DNA from: Pseudomonas piscis
GTDB taxonomy: Bacteria > Pseudomonadota > Gammaproteobacteria > Pseudomonadales > Pseudomonadaceae
NCBI RefSeq assembly: GCF_009380155.1
Contig: NZ_WHUV01000001.1
Location: 62,001-126,000, forward strand
Direction: 5' to 3'
Length of the DNA: 64,000 bases
Within the stretch, counting starts at the first letter, position 1. Each line of letters starts with the position of its first letter. The notes under the pieces are model-generated. The model did not search any database, was not told the DNA's origin, and saw only the letters and a program-made list of their open reading frames with translations. Below, piece after piece: positions 8,273 through 16,357 of this stretch. The translations under genes and the position numbers were made by a program.

Positions 8273-8896
8273 TTATGCAGAGGGAGCGTTGTGCTGAACT
8301 TCTTTGAGGCCCTGGCGGACCCGGTTGATCAGGGTGTAGACCAGCAAGGCGGCGACCAGCGCCAGCGCGGCGTTTATCCACAGGGCGCCGAGCCAGCCCA
8401 GGGCGATGCCGGTGGCCAGCACGCCGAGGACGAAGGCCCGGTCGCTCTTGCCCATTGGGCCGTCATAGCGTCGGGAGGCGCCGACCATCGGTCCCAGTAC
8501 CCCGGCGTACTCGCTGAACAACGCCAGCAGGGTCACCGCCAGCACCAGCGGCAGGTTGACTCCGGGCAGCAGGGCGAAGGGCAGGATCAGGGCACTGTCG
8601 GCCACTACGTCGCAGAGTTCGTTGAGGTAGGCGCCCAGGCGCGACTGCTGGCCGAACTCCCGGGCCAGCATGCCGTCGATGGCGTTGAGCGCCATGCGCA
8701 GGATCATCCACAAGGGGATCAGGGCGAAGAGCCAGGCGTGGTTGGCGAACAAGGCCACCAGCGCGCCCACCAGCAGGGAAACCACCGCGGCCAGCACGGT
8801 GACCTGGTTGGCCGTGGTGCCGTTGGCGTAGAGGCGTTGCACCAATGGCCGCAGCAGGTTCTGAAAGCGTGGTTTGAGCTGGTAGATCGAAAGCAT
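8273..8896 (-). CDS. CDP-alcohol phosphatidyltransferase family protein (YnbA-like)
   Basis: A 207-residue membrane protein, first gene of the lipid operon, with a good ribosome site (AAGGAAAC) ahead of its ATG. It has the CDP-alcohol phosphotransferase motif in NAIDGMLAREFGQQSRLG followed by AYLNELCD. Compared with the usual D-x2-D-G-x2-A-R-x8-G-x3-D-x3-D, the first and third Asp are Asn here while the second and fourth are kept. Family members transfer a phosphatidyl group from CDP-diacylglycerol to an alcohol such as glycerol phosphate, serine or inositol phosphate. The alcohol used here cannot be inferred. The altered motif could mean a special subfamily or changed metal binding. Confidence 0.85.
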   Translation of the reverse strand: MLSIYQLKPRFQNLLRPLVQRLYANGTTANQVTVLAAVVSLLVGALVALFANHAWLFALIPLWMILRMALNAIDGMLAREFGQQSRLGAYLNELCDVVADSALILPFALLPGVNLPLVLAVTLLALFSEYAGVLGPMVGASRRYDGPMGKSDRAFVLGVLATGIALGWLGALWINAALALVAALLVYTLINRVRQGLKEVQHNAPSA

Positions 8897-9142
8897 GATG
8901 GGACGTTTCCTTGTCGCACGCGGGAAGCAGGGCTGGATTATTGCCGTAAATGCCGGGGGCCGACATCACAAGTTGTGGCATTTGAGCAAACAGCGATCTT
9001 TCGGTTCTACGACGCATACATTGGATGAAAAGACATGGCGGGCGACAAAAATTTCACCAGAACCGTTATACAGTAACGAGTTGTATCCAAAAATTTCGGC
9101 GGTGGGTCCCTCCACAGGGCCGGAGCAGAGCGGCGGGGTGGT

Positions 9143-11083
9143 ATGCAGGTCGATCTTGAGACGCAAAGGGTGGATGTGGCCGGCTTGCCACGCTTCCAGC
9201 GCGCGGCGTTCCACGCCGGGCGTTTGCAGCGTTGGGGCGGTGGCCTGCTGGGGTTGGCGGTGTTGGGATTGGTGGCGGCGCTGTTCGTCGATTTGTTCGC
9301 CGCGCTGACCCTTTGGCCGGTAGTGCTGGTGAACCTGTCCTGTGCCTTGCTGGTGGTGGTGGCGGGCCTGCAGTCGGCGTGCTGGGTGAGTCGCTGGCGG
9401 GAGGACGTGCTGGCGCCACCGACGTCGGTGGAGACGTCCGAGACGGCGCCTGCCGGGTTCTTCGCTTCCATCCTGGGCGCCCGTGCCCGGCGCCTGTTGC
9501 AGCAGATCGGCGCCCCGACCCTGTGGCTCGCTGGCTGGTCGCTGCTGGCCCTGTACTGCCTGGCGCAGGTCTTCAATCTGGCGCTGCCCGCTACGGCCCT
9601 GGGCCTGAGCGCCAGTGTCGTCGCCGTGCTGCTGTTGTTGCTGGCCTTCGCCTTGCTGGTGTTGGAACGCCAGCTGGCCCAGGAGCACCCGAGTGAATGG
9701 CCGGAGGCCGGGGCCGTGGCGCAGCTGCTGCGGGTGGCCATCCTGTGCTTGCTGGTGGGCGCCTTGTGCTTGTTGTTCGGCAGCGACAGCGCCCTGTGGC
9801 CGGTGCGCCTGGCGGTATTGATGGGCCTGTTGCCAGCATTGGTGGCTGGTGAGTTGCTGCTACGGGCGCTGTTGTCGTTGTTCAGTCCCCAGCGTGAGGC
9901 CCTTGAGCCACGGCTGTTGGCCCATAGCTTCGTCGCCGACTTGTTGCGCTGGCCGCCGCAACCGCTGCTCAGCCTGCAAAACGAATTGCACAACAGGTTC
10001 GGTATCGATCTGCGCCAGGTCTGGGCCTTTGCCTACATGCGCCGGGCGTTTCTGCCGGTACTGGCGCTGATCCTTGCGGTAGGTTGGTTATTGACCGGGG
10101 TTCATGAGATTTCGCTGCACAATCGCGGTATTTACGAGCGTTTCGGCAAGCCGGTAACGGTTTTCGGCCCAGGCCTGCACCTGGGTTTGCCCTGGCCCCT
10201 GGGGCGGGTGCTGACGGTGGAAAACGGCGTGGTCCATGAGTTGGCCACCAGCGTGGGCGAAACCCCGCAACCGATCGAGCCGGCAGCGGCGGAAGGGCCG
10301 GCACCGGCGATTGCCAATCGTTTGTGGGACGCCAGCCACGTGAATGACAAATCCCAGGTGATCGCCAGTGGCGATGACCACCAGCAGAGCTTCCAGATCG
10401 TCAACATGGACGTGCGCTTCGTTTACCGCATCGGCCTGGATGACGCAGCAGCGCTGGCAGCGACCTACAACAGCAACGATGTGCCGTCGCTGATCCGCAG
10501 TACCGCCAGCCGGGTACTGGTGCACGATTTCGCCTCGCGCACCCTCGATGGCCTGCTGGGCGAAGACCGCACGCGCCTGGCCGAGGATATCGGCCACGCG
10601 GTGCAGGCCGATCTGTCCAGGCTCGACAGTGGCGTGGAGATTCTCGCCACCGTGGTCGAGGCCATTCACCCACCGGCTGGTGCAGCCAATGCCTACCACG
10701 GTGTACAGGCCGCGCAGATTGGCGCCCAGGCGCTGATTTCCCGGGAGCGTGGAGCCGCGGCTGAACAAACCAACCAGGCGCAATTGCAAGCCAGCGAAGT
10801 CAACGATAAGGCGCGGGCCACGGCGCGTGAGATCCAGGCCGAGGCCCAGACGGCCGACCTGCGGTTCGCCGCCGAGCAGAAGGCCTACGCCGGTGCGGGC
10901 CAGGCATTCATCCTGGAACAGTACTTCGGCCAACTGATCCAGGGCCTGGGCAAGGCCCAGTTGTTGATCCTCGATCACCGTCTGGGTGGCGACAGTGCGC
11001 CAACCCTCGACTTGCGTACCTTCACCTTGCCCGCCGACCCGCTGGCGCCGCGTAAAGCCGCCCAGCCAGGAGCCGCCCATTGA
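9143..11083 (+). CDS. polytopic SPFH (HflK-like) membrane protein
   Basis: A 646-residue protein. The first 325 residues contain about seven hydrophobic segments, which is unusual for HflK, normally a single-span protein. The rest is an SPFH/band-7 domain: it begins after GWLLTGVHEISLHNRGIYERFG and continues with NMDVRFVYRIG and a helical Ala/Glu-rich region (about 540-590). SPFH proteins form large membrane rings that organise proteases or transporters. It is first of four genes, each overlapping the next by ATGA (next start 11080), ending with a P1B metal ATPase. The spacer 8897-9142 separates it from the divergent lipid operon and should hold both promoters. A dedicated chamber for the ATPase is an inference. 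Confidence 0.85.
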   Translation: MQVDLETQRVDVAGLPRFQRAAFHAGRLQRWGGGLLGLAVLGLVAALFVDLFAALTLWPVVLVNLSCALLVVVAGLQSACWVSRWREDVLAPPTSVETSETAPAGFFASILGARARRLLQQIGAPTLWLAGWSLLALYCLAQVFNLALPATALGLSASVVAVLLLLLAFALLVLERQLAQEHPSEWPEAGAVAQLLRVAILCLLVGALCLLFGSDSALWPVRLAVLMGLLPALVAGELLLRALLSLFSPQREALEPRLLAHSFVADLLRWPPQPLLSLQNELHNRFGIDLRQVWAFAYMRRAFLPVLALILAVGWLLTGVHEISLHNRGIYERFGKPVTVFGPGLHLGLPWPLGRVLTVENGVVHELATSVGETPQPIEPAAAEGPAPAIANRLWDASHVNDKSQVIASGDDHQQSFQIVNMDVRFVYRIGLDDAAALAATYNSNDVPSLIRSTASRVLVHDFASRTLDGLLGEDRTRLAEDIGHAVQADLSRLDSGVEILATVVEAIHPPAGAANAYHGVQAAQIGAQALISRERGAAAEQTNQAQLQASEVNDKARATAREIQAEAQTADLRFAAEQKAYAGAGQAFILEQYFGQLIQGLGKAQLLILDHRLGGDSAPTLDLRTFTLPADPLAPRKAAQPGAAH

Positions 11084-12120
11084 GCCAGTCTTCCCACACC
11101 CATTCCCACTCCGAGCACGCCGGCCACGACCATGGGCACGGCCATCACCACCATCATGGGCATCACCATGGCGCGCCAGCGCAGGAAGGGCCCTTTCCCT
11201 GGCGGCGCATGGGCTGGGCGGCATTGCTGGTGGCGTTCGCCCTGGCGGCCGCGAGCCTGGTGCAGGTGCGTTCCGGCGAAGCCACGGTGATCACCCGCTT
11301 CGGCAACCCGGCCCGGGTCCTGCTGGAGCCGGGGCTGAACTGGCGCTGGCCGGCGCCCTTCGAAGCGGCGATCCCGGTGGATCTGCGCCTGCGTACCACC
11401 TCCAGCGGCTTGCAGGACGTGGGTACCCGTGATGGCCTGCGGATCATCGTCCAGGCCTATGTGGCCTGGCGGGTACAGGGCGACCCGGACAATGTGCAAC
11501 GCTTCATGCGGGCGGTGCAGAACCAGCCGGACGAAGCGGCGCGGCAGATTCGCACCTTCGTTGGTTCGGCCCTGGAAACCACCGCCAGCAGCTTCGATCT
11601 GGCCGATCTGGTGAACACCGATGCCGGCAAGGTCCGCATTGGCGATTTCGAAAGCCGGCTGCGCCAGCAGATCGACCAGCAATTGCTGTCCACCTACGGC
11701 GTGCGAGTGGTGCAGGTGGGTATCGAGCGCTTGACCCTGCCGTCGGTGACCCTCACCGCCACGGTGGATCGCATGCGCGCCGAGCGTGAAACCATCGCCA
11801 CCGAACGCACTGCCGTGGGCAAGCGTGAAGCGGCGCAGATCCGTTCCGCTGCCGAGCGCGATGCACGCATAGTGCAAGCCGATGCCACGGTGAAGGCGGC
11901 TGATATAGAAGCGCAATCCAGGGTCGAAGCGGCGCAGATCTACGGCCGTGCCTACGCCAGTTCGCCACAGCTGTATAACCTGCTGCGCTCCCTGGACACC
12001 TTGGGCACGGTGGTCAATCCGAGCACTCGCCTGATCCTGCGTACCGATGCCGCGCCGTTCCGGGTGTTGGTGGACGGCCCGCCGAGTTTGCCGAACAAAG
12101 CGTCTGGAACGCAGCCATGA
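11080..12120 (+). CDS. SPFH (HflC-like) protein with histidine-rich N-terminus
   Basis: A 346-residue protein. Residues 6-30 contain 15 histidines, many in HxH and HHH runs. One membrane helix follows (about residues 45-65) and then an SPFH domain (QVRSGEATVITRFGNPARV to about residue 240) and a helical tail with EAAQIRSAAERDARIVQADA. In E. coli HflC the N-terminus is cytoplasmic and the SPFH domain periplasmic. By analogy the His tail would face the cytoplasm, where it could bind Zn, Ni, Co or Cu and pass it to the ATPase encoded two genes on. It overlaps both neighbours by four bases. It is distinct from the housekeeping hflC, which sits beside hflX elsewhere in Pseudomonas. Confidence 0.88.
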   Translation: MSQSSHTHSHSEHAGHDHGHGHHHHHGHHHGAPAQEGPFPWRRMGWAALLVAFALAAASLVQVRSGEATVITRFGNPARVLLEPGLNWRWPAPFEAAIPVDLRLRTTSSGLQDVGTRDGLRIIVQAYVAWRVQGDPDNVQRFMRAVQNQPDEAARQIRTFVGSALETTASSFDLADLVNTDAGKVRIGDFESRLRQQIDQQLLSTYGVRVVQVGIERLTLPSVTLTATVDRMRAERETIATERTAVGKREAAQIRSAAERDARIVQADATVKAADIEAQSRVEAAQIYGRAYASSPQLYNLLRSLDTLGTVVNPSTRLILRTDAAPFRVLVDGPPSLPNKASGTQP

Positions 12121-13175
12121 ACAGCGTTCCACGTGGAACAAATCAATTGGACAGCCCATGGATCCAGGCGGGGCGCCTGGCATTCATCGGCCTGTATGTG
12201 GTGACCATCCTCGCTGCATTGGCTTGGGCCTTGTCCAACGTTCGCCAGATCGATCCGCAAGACCGCGCCCTGGTCATGCATTTCGGTGCCCTGGCCCGGG
12301 TGCAGAATGCCGGGCTGCTGCTGGCCTGGCCCCGGCCTTTCGAGCAGGTGGTGTTGTTGCCGGCCGCCGATCGGGTACTGGAGCGGCGCATCGAGGGACT
12401 GTTGCGCTCCCAAGCCGCAGTGCAAGGAGACCGGGTGGCGACCCTGGCCACGCCGTTGAACGATACCCTGGCCGGCTCGGGCTACCTGCTCACCGGCGAC
12501 GCCGGCGTGGTGCAGTTGGACGTCCGGGTGTTCTACAAGGTCAGCGATCCTTATGCCTATGTCTTGCAAGGCGAGCATGTGCTGCCGGCCCTGGACCGCC
12601 TGGCGACCCGCAGCGCCGTTAGCCTGGCTGCGGCCCGCGACCTGGACACCATCCTGGTGGCACGTCCGGAGTTGCTCGGCAGCGATCACCAGGCCGCCGA
12701 ACGCCGTGAGCGGCTGCGTGGCGATCTGCTCCAGGGGATCAACCAGCGCTTGGCCGAGCTGGCCGCCACTGGCCAGGGCATAGGTATCGAAGCGACCCGG
12801 GTCGACGTGCAGTCGAGCCTGCCCGAGCCTGCGGTCAACGCTTTCAATGCCGTGCTGACGGCCAGCCAGCAGGCCGACAAGGCCGTGGCCAACGCGCGTA
12901 CCGAAGCGGAAAAACTTACCCAGGGCGCCAACCAGCAAGCCGACCGCAGCCTGCAAGTGGCCCACGCCCAGGCCAGCGAGCGCCTGGCCCTGGCCCGGGC
13001 GCAGACCGCCACGGTCCAAAGCCTGGCCCAGGAGCAACGCAATGGCAGCGACCCGCAGATGCTGCTGCGCATCTATCGTGAGCGCCTGCCGCAGATTCTG
13101 CGCCAGTCGGGCTCGGTGACGACGGTCGACCCCAAAGACGATTCCCGCTTGATCATCCAGGGAGCTGAACGATGA
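12117..13175 (+). CDS. SPFH (HflK-like) protein, third of the cluster
   Basis: A 352-residue protein with one membrane helix (about residues 20-42) and an SPFH domain starting at VRQIDPQDRALVMHFGALAR. A coiled, Ala/Gln-rich C-terminal region (about 245-305) precedes a tail resembling that of HflK (SGSVTTVDPKDDSRLIIQG). It is coupled by ATGA to the HflC-like gene upstream and the metal ATPase downstream. A perfect parS palindrome occupies codons 4-8. Pairing with the HflC-like product to form a mixed ring is the expected behaviour of the family; the cargo here is probably the ATPase rather than FtsH, but that is inference. Confidence 0.87.
   Translation: MNSVPRGTNQLDSPWIQAGRLAFIGLYVVTILAALAWALSNVRQIDPQDRALVMHFGALARVQNAGLLLAWPRPFEQVVLLPAADRVLERRIEGLLRSQAAVQGDRVATLATPLNDTLAGSGYLLTGDAGVVQLDVRVFYKVSDPYAYVLQGEHVLPALDRLATRSAVSLAAARDLDTILVARPELLGSDHQAAERRERLRGDLLQGINQRLAELAATGQGIGIEATRVDVQSSLPEPAVNAFNAVLTASQQADKAVANARTEAEKLTQGANQQADRSLQVAHAQASERLALARAQTATVQSLAQEQRNGSDPQMLLRIYRERLPQILRQSGSVTTVDPKDDSRLIIQGAER
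12126..12139. other. parS-type centromere site (ParB binding)
   Basis: GTTCCACGTGGAAC is a perfect 14-bp palindrome identical to the chromosomal parS core known in Pseudomonas. It lies inside the 5' end of the third SPFH gene. A second identical site is at 25777. Such sites cluster around oriC and load ParB. Confidence 0.8.
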
Positions 13176-15073
13176 CCGCTTCTACCCATGCGGCGCCTGC
13201 CAGCATGTTGACCAGCGCTGAACAGCGCAGCGCCGCCCGTCAACTGACCCTGGCCATGCTCGCCCTCGGCTTGCTGGGCCTGGGCCTGGCATGGCGCTGG
13301 CTGGCGCCCGAGCAAGTCGGTGTCAGCCAGTTGTTGCTGGGCGTTGCTTCCTTGCTGGTGGCCGTACCTGTATTGCGTTCGGCCTGGTTCAGCCTGCGCT
13401 ATCCGAGCCTGCACGGCATCACCGACCAACTGATCGCCCTGGCCATGCTCGGCGCCTGGGCCACGGGAGACCTGCTGACCGCAGCCTTGCTGCCGATCAT
13501 CATGATCTTCGGCCATGTGCTGGAAGAGCGCAGCGTGATCGGTTCCCAGGAAGCCATCGATGCCCTGGGCCGCCTGACCCGCAGCCAGGCGCGGCAGGTA
13601 CAGGCCGATGGCAGCGTGCAGGAAGTGGATAACGCCAGCCTCAGGACCGGCGACCTGGTGGAAGTGCGCGCCGGGGACCGGGTGCCTGCCGACGGCGTGG
13701 TGGTATCGGGCCAGGCGAGCCTGGACACCGCGCCGATCACCGGCGAATCGGTGCCACTGGAAGCGAGCGTGGGCATGCAGGTATTCGGGGGCGCGATCAA
13801 CCTCGATGGCCTGCTGCGCCTGGAAGTGACTCGCACCGGCGAGGAGTCGACCCTGGGCAAGGTGATCGCCCTGATGCAGAACGCCGAACGCGCCAAGCCA
13901 CCAATTACCCGCCTGCTGGAACGCTATGCCGGCAGCTATCTGGTGCTGGTGCTGCTGCTGGCGGCGGTGACCTGGTTCATTACCAACGATGCCCAGGCCA
14001 TGCTCGCCGTACTAGTGGCGGCTTGCCCTTGTGCGTTGGTGCTTTCGGCGCCGGCCACCGCCATCGCCGGGATCGCCGTGGCGGCGCGGCACGGCATCCT
14101 GATTCGCAGCTCGGCGTTTCTCGAAGAGCTGGCGGATCTGACGTCCCTGGTGGTGGACAAGACCGGCACCCTGACCTTCGGCACCCTGCGCTTGCAAGCG
14201 CTGGACACCCCCCTGGAGGACCGTCGGGCACTGCTCAGCCTTGCCGCCAGCCTCGGCGCGGCCAGCAGTCACCCGGTCAGCCGGGCGCTGGCAGCACTGG
14301 TGCCGCCAGAGCAGCATTGGGCCCTTGGGGATATTCATGAGCGCCAGGGCCTGGGGGTGGTCGCGCGCACCGACGAAGGCCAGGCGGCCCTGGGCCGGCC
14401 CGAACTGTTCATCCAGTTGGGGATCGACACCAGTCCGGTGCCAACCCATGACGGGCCGATCGCCGGGTTGGCGCTCAATGGTGAGTTCCTCGGTTGGCTG
14501 TTGTTGGCCGACAGCGTCAAGCCCGAAGCGGCCCAGGCCCTGCAAGAACTGCGGGAGTTGGGGTTGGGCCGCCAGTTGTTGCTCACCGGCGACCGGCAAA
14601 GCGTGGCGGACAGCCTGGCGCGGGAGGTGGGCATCAGCGATGTCGAGGCCCAGGCTCTGCCCCAGGGCAAGCTCGAACGTGTGCTGGGAGAGATCGACAA
14701 GGGCTTCCGACCCATGGTGGTCGGCGACGGTATCAACGATTCCCTGGCTCTCAAGGCTGGGGTCGTGGGGGTGGCCATGGGGGCGGGCGGTGCCGATATC
14801 GCCCTGGCCTCGGCCGACGTGGTGCTGATCGGCAGCGACTTGCGACGCCTGGGCACCTGTGTGCGCTTGAGCCGTGAATGCCGGCGTACCTTGCAGGCCA
14901 ATGTGGTCATCGGCCTGGGCTGGACCCTGGCCATCGTCGCCTTCGCCGCATTCGGCTGGCTGGGAGCCGCGGGGGCGATGATCGCCGCCGTGCTGCACAA
15001 CCTCAGCACCTTGCTGGTGCTGGGCAATGCCGGGCGCTTGCTGCGTTTCCAGGAGCCCCTGGCCAAGTCCTGA
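13172..15073 (+). CDS. P1B-type heavy-metal-translocating ATPase
   Basis: A 633-residue transporter with all core P-type motifs: TGES in the actuator domain (ITGESVPLEA), the membrane metal site CPC at 285-287, phosphorylated Asp 329 in DKTGTLT, the HP locus in SSHPVSRAL, and the hinge GDGINDSLALK. There is no N-terminal CxxC metal-binding domain and no His-rich tail of its own, so metal may come from the His-rich SPFH partner. CPC with ALVLSAP resembles Zn/Cd/Pb-type (ZntA-like) more than CopA-type (CPCALGLATP), but specificity cannot be settled from motifs alone. It is fourth in the coupled operon and sits just upstream of the bufferin genes, which may share a metal-protection role. Confidence 0.9.
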   Translation: MTASTHAAPASMLTSAEQRSAARQLTLAMLALGLLGLGLAWRWLAPEQVGVSQLLLGVASLLVAVPVLRSAWFSLRYPSLHGITDQLIALAMLGAWATGDLLTAALLPIIMIFGHVLEERSVIGSQEAIDALGRLTRSQARQVQADGSVQEVDNASLRTGDLVEVRAGDRVPADGVVVSGQASLDTAPITGESVPLEASVGMQVFGGAINLDGLLRLEVTRTGEESTLGKVIALMQNAERAKPPITRLLERYAGSYLVLVLLLAAVTWFITNDAQAMLAVLVAACPCALVLSAPATAIAGIAVAARHGILIRSSAFLEELADLTSLVVDKTGTLTFGTLRLQALDTPLEDRRALLSLAASLGAASSHPVSRALAALVPPEQHWALGDIHERQGLGVVARTDEGQAALGRPELFIQLGIDTSPVPTHDGPIAGLALNGEFLGWLLLADSVKPEAAQALQELRELGLGRQLLLTGDRQSVADSLAREVGISDVEAQALPQGKLERVLGEIDKGFRPMVVGDGINDSLALKAGVVGVAMGAGGADIALASADVVLIGSDLRRLGTCVRLSRECRRTLQANVVIGLGWTLAIVAFAAFGWLGAAGAMIAAVLHNLSTLLVLGNAGRLLRFQEPLAKS

Positions 15074-15197
15074 CCAGGCGGCATTTATTTTTATCCCGGC
15101 TGTAACGCCGGGAGCCTTCCTTTCTCTAGTGACATGACGGGGCTGCTCAGGCCGCCCCGGCACCACCCTTGCGATCGACTACTAGAGGAAACCCAAG

Positions 15198-15449
15198 ATG
15201 AACATGAAGAAAACCGCTGCCGGCGCCGCCCTGGCTTTCGCTGCTGCTGGCTTGTTCGCCGGCGTCGCCACCCAGGCGATGGCTGCCGATGCCCAGGTGC
15301 ACTGCTACGGCGTCAACGGTTGCAAAGGCCAGAACGACTGCAAGACCAAGGACCACGCCTGCAAGGGCATGGGCGCCTGCAAGGGCCAGGGCTTCAAGGT
15401 CATGACCCAGGCGGCCTGTGACAAGGCCGGCGGCAAGGTCGGCGAGTAA
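15198..15449 (+). CDS. bufA: bufferin-type Cys-rich RiPP precursor (BufA family)
   Basis: An 83-residue secreted peptide. A signal peptide (MNMKKTAAG to about residue 29, ending AMA) precedes a core with six cysteines at 36, 42, 48, 55, 61 and 74. The core pattern HCYGVNGCKGQNDC and ACKGMGACKGQGF is typical of the small DUF2282/BUF proteins now called bufferins. In studied systems a DUF692 (MNIO) enzyme modifies these cysteines and the mature peptide binds copper in the periplasm. AGAGGA lies eight bases ahead of the ATG; a second ATG two codons on is possible. The maturase and partner genes follow directly. Metal specificity in this strain is inferred. Confidence 0.88.
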   Translation: MNMKKTAAGAALAFAAAGLFAGVATQAMAADAQVHCYGVNGCKGQNDCKTKDHACKGMGACKGQGFKVMTQAACDKAGGKVGE

Positions 15450-15511
15450 ACGGCGATCGAGTGCTGCCGCGGTGGGGACGCCTGCTGCGGCCACTCGGCG
15501 AGGAGTTGGCG

Positions 15512-16357
15512 ATGTCCGATGTTCCTTCTTGCCTGGGTTATGGCCTGGGCCTGCGCAGTGCGTATTACCAGCAGATCCTCGATGAGCACCCAGCGGTGGA
15601 CTGGTTCGAGGTGGTGTCCGAGAACTTCATGGTCCAGGGCGGCAAGGCCCTGTATTACCTGGATGCCATCGCCGAGCGCTACCCCATCGTGATGCACGGG
15701 GTGTCGTTGTCCATCGGCGGCCCCCACTCCCTGGACCACGATTACCTGGCGCAGCTCAAGACGCTGGCCGGGCGAGTACATCCTGCCTGGATTTCCGACC
15801 ATCTGTGCTGGAGCCGGGGCAATGCCCATCACCTGCACGACCTGTTGCCGTTGCCCTATACCGAGGAAAGCCTGCACTACGTGGCCGGCCGGGTGCGTGA
15901 GGTGCAGGAGGTGCTGGAGCGGCCGTTGGTGCTGGAGAACGTCTCCAGTTATGTGCGGGCCGCGAACGACGAATTCAGCGAGTGGCAATTCCTCTCGGCC
16001 TTGAGCCAGCTCAGTGGCTGCGAGCTGCTGCTGGACGTGAACAATGTCTATGTCAGCTCGCGCAACCATGGTTTCGATCCCTGGCAGTTCATCAAGGGGC
16101 TGCCGCCCAAGCGAATACGCCAACTGCACCTGGCCGGCCACCAGGACCATGGCGACTACGTGATCGATACCCACGACCAGCCAGTGTGCGATCCGGTCTG
16201 GGCGCTGTACCAGCGCACCCTCGAACACCTGGGGCCGGTGGCGACATTGTTGGAGCGTGACGATCAGTTGCCGCCACTTGAGCAGTTGCTCGCCGAACTG
16301 GGCAAGGCCCGGGAGTTGGGGCAGCAAGCCCTGGCCGGGAGGCAGCGATGCGCCTGA
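15512..16357 (+). CDS. bufB: DUF692 / MNIO multinuclear iron oxidative enzyme (bufferin maturase)
   Basis: A 281-residue TIM-barrel protein of the DUF692 family. Metal-ligand motifs are present in order: DWFEVVSENF, MHGVSLSIGG, ISDHLCW, HDLLPLPYT, VLENVSSY, LLLDVNNVYV, LHLAGH and DTHDQPV, supplying the His, Glu, Asp and Asn ligands of the iron centre. Such enzymes oxidatively modify cysteines of a partner peptide, here the product of the gene 62 bp upstream. The ATG at 15512 has AGGAG six bases before it, so it is preferred over an in-frame codon at 15461. It overlaps the DUF2063 gene by 10 bases. Confidence 0.92.
   Translation: MSDVPSCLGYGLGLRSAYYQQILDEHPAVDWFEVVSENFMVQGGKALYYLDAIAERYPIVMHGVSLSIGGPHSLDHDYLAQLKTLAGRVHPAWISDHLCWSRGNAHHLHDLLPLPYTEESLHYVAGRVREVQEVLERPLVLENVSSYVRAANDEFSEWQFLSALSQLSGCELLLDVNNVYVSSRNHGFDPWQFIKGLPPKRIRQLHLAGHQDHGDYVIDTHDQPVCDPVWALYQRTLEHLGPVATLLERDDQLPPLEQLLAELGKARELGQQALAGRQRCA

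Larger units (their letters stand above)
4262..8382. other. five perfect DnaA-box 9-mers inside the lipid operon
   Basis: The 9-mer TTATCCACA or its complement occurs at 4262-4270, 4400-4408, 5086-5094, 5565-5573 and 8374-8382, all within coding sequence. A one-mismatch copy (TTGTCCACA) is at 5599-5607. This is the consensus DnaA box. The density is far above chance for a GC-rich sequence, but whether DnaA binds here is unknown. Confidence 0.5.

Noticed and set aside
15095..15112. CCCGGC/GCCGGG hairpin after the metal ATPase gene as a terminator
   Set aside because: The T-run lies upstream, not downstream, on the plus strand, so it is not a standard terminator; it may simply be part of the bufferin promoter region.
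15101..15130. TGTAAC as an ECF-sigma -35 element for the bufferin genes
   Set aside because: The hexamer is suggestive but no matching -10 could be found at a suitable distance.
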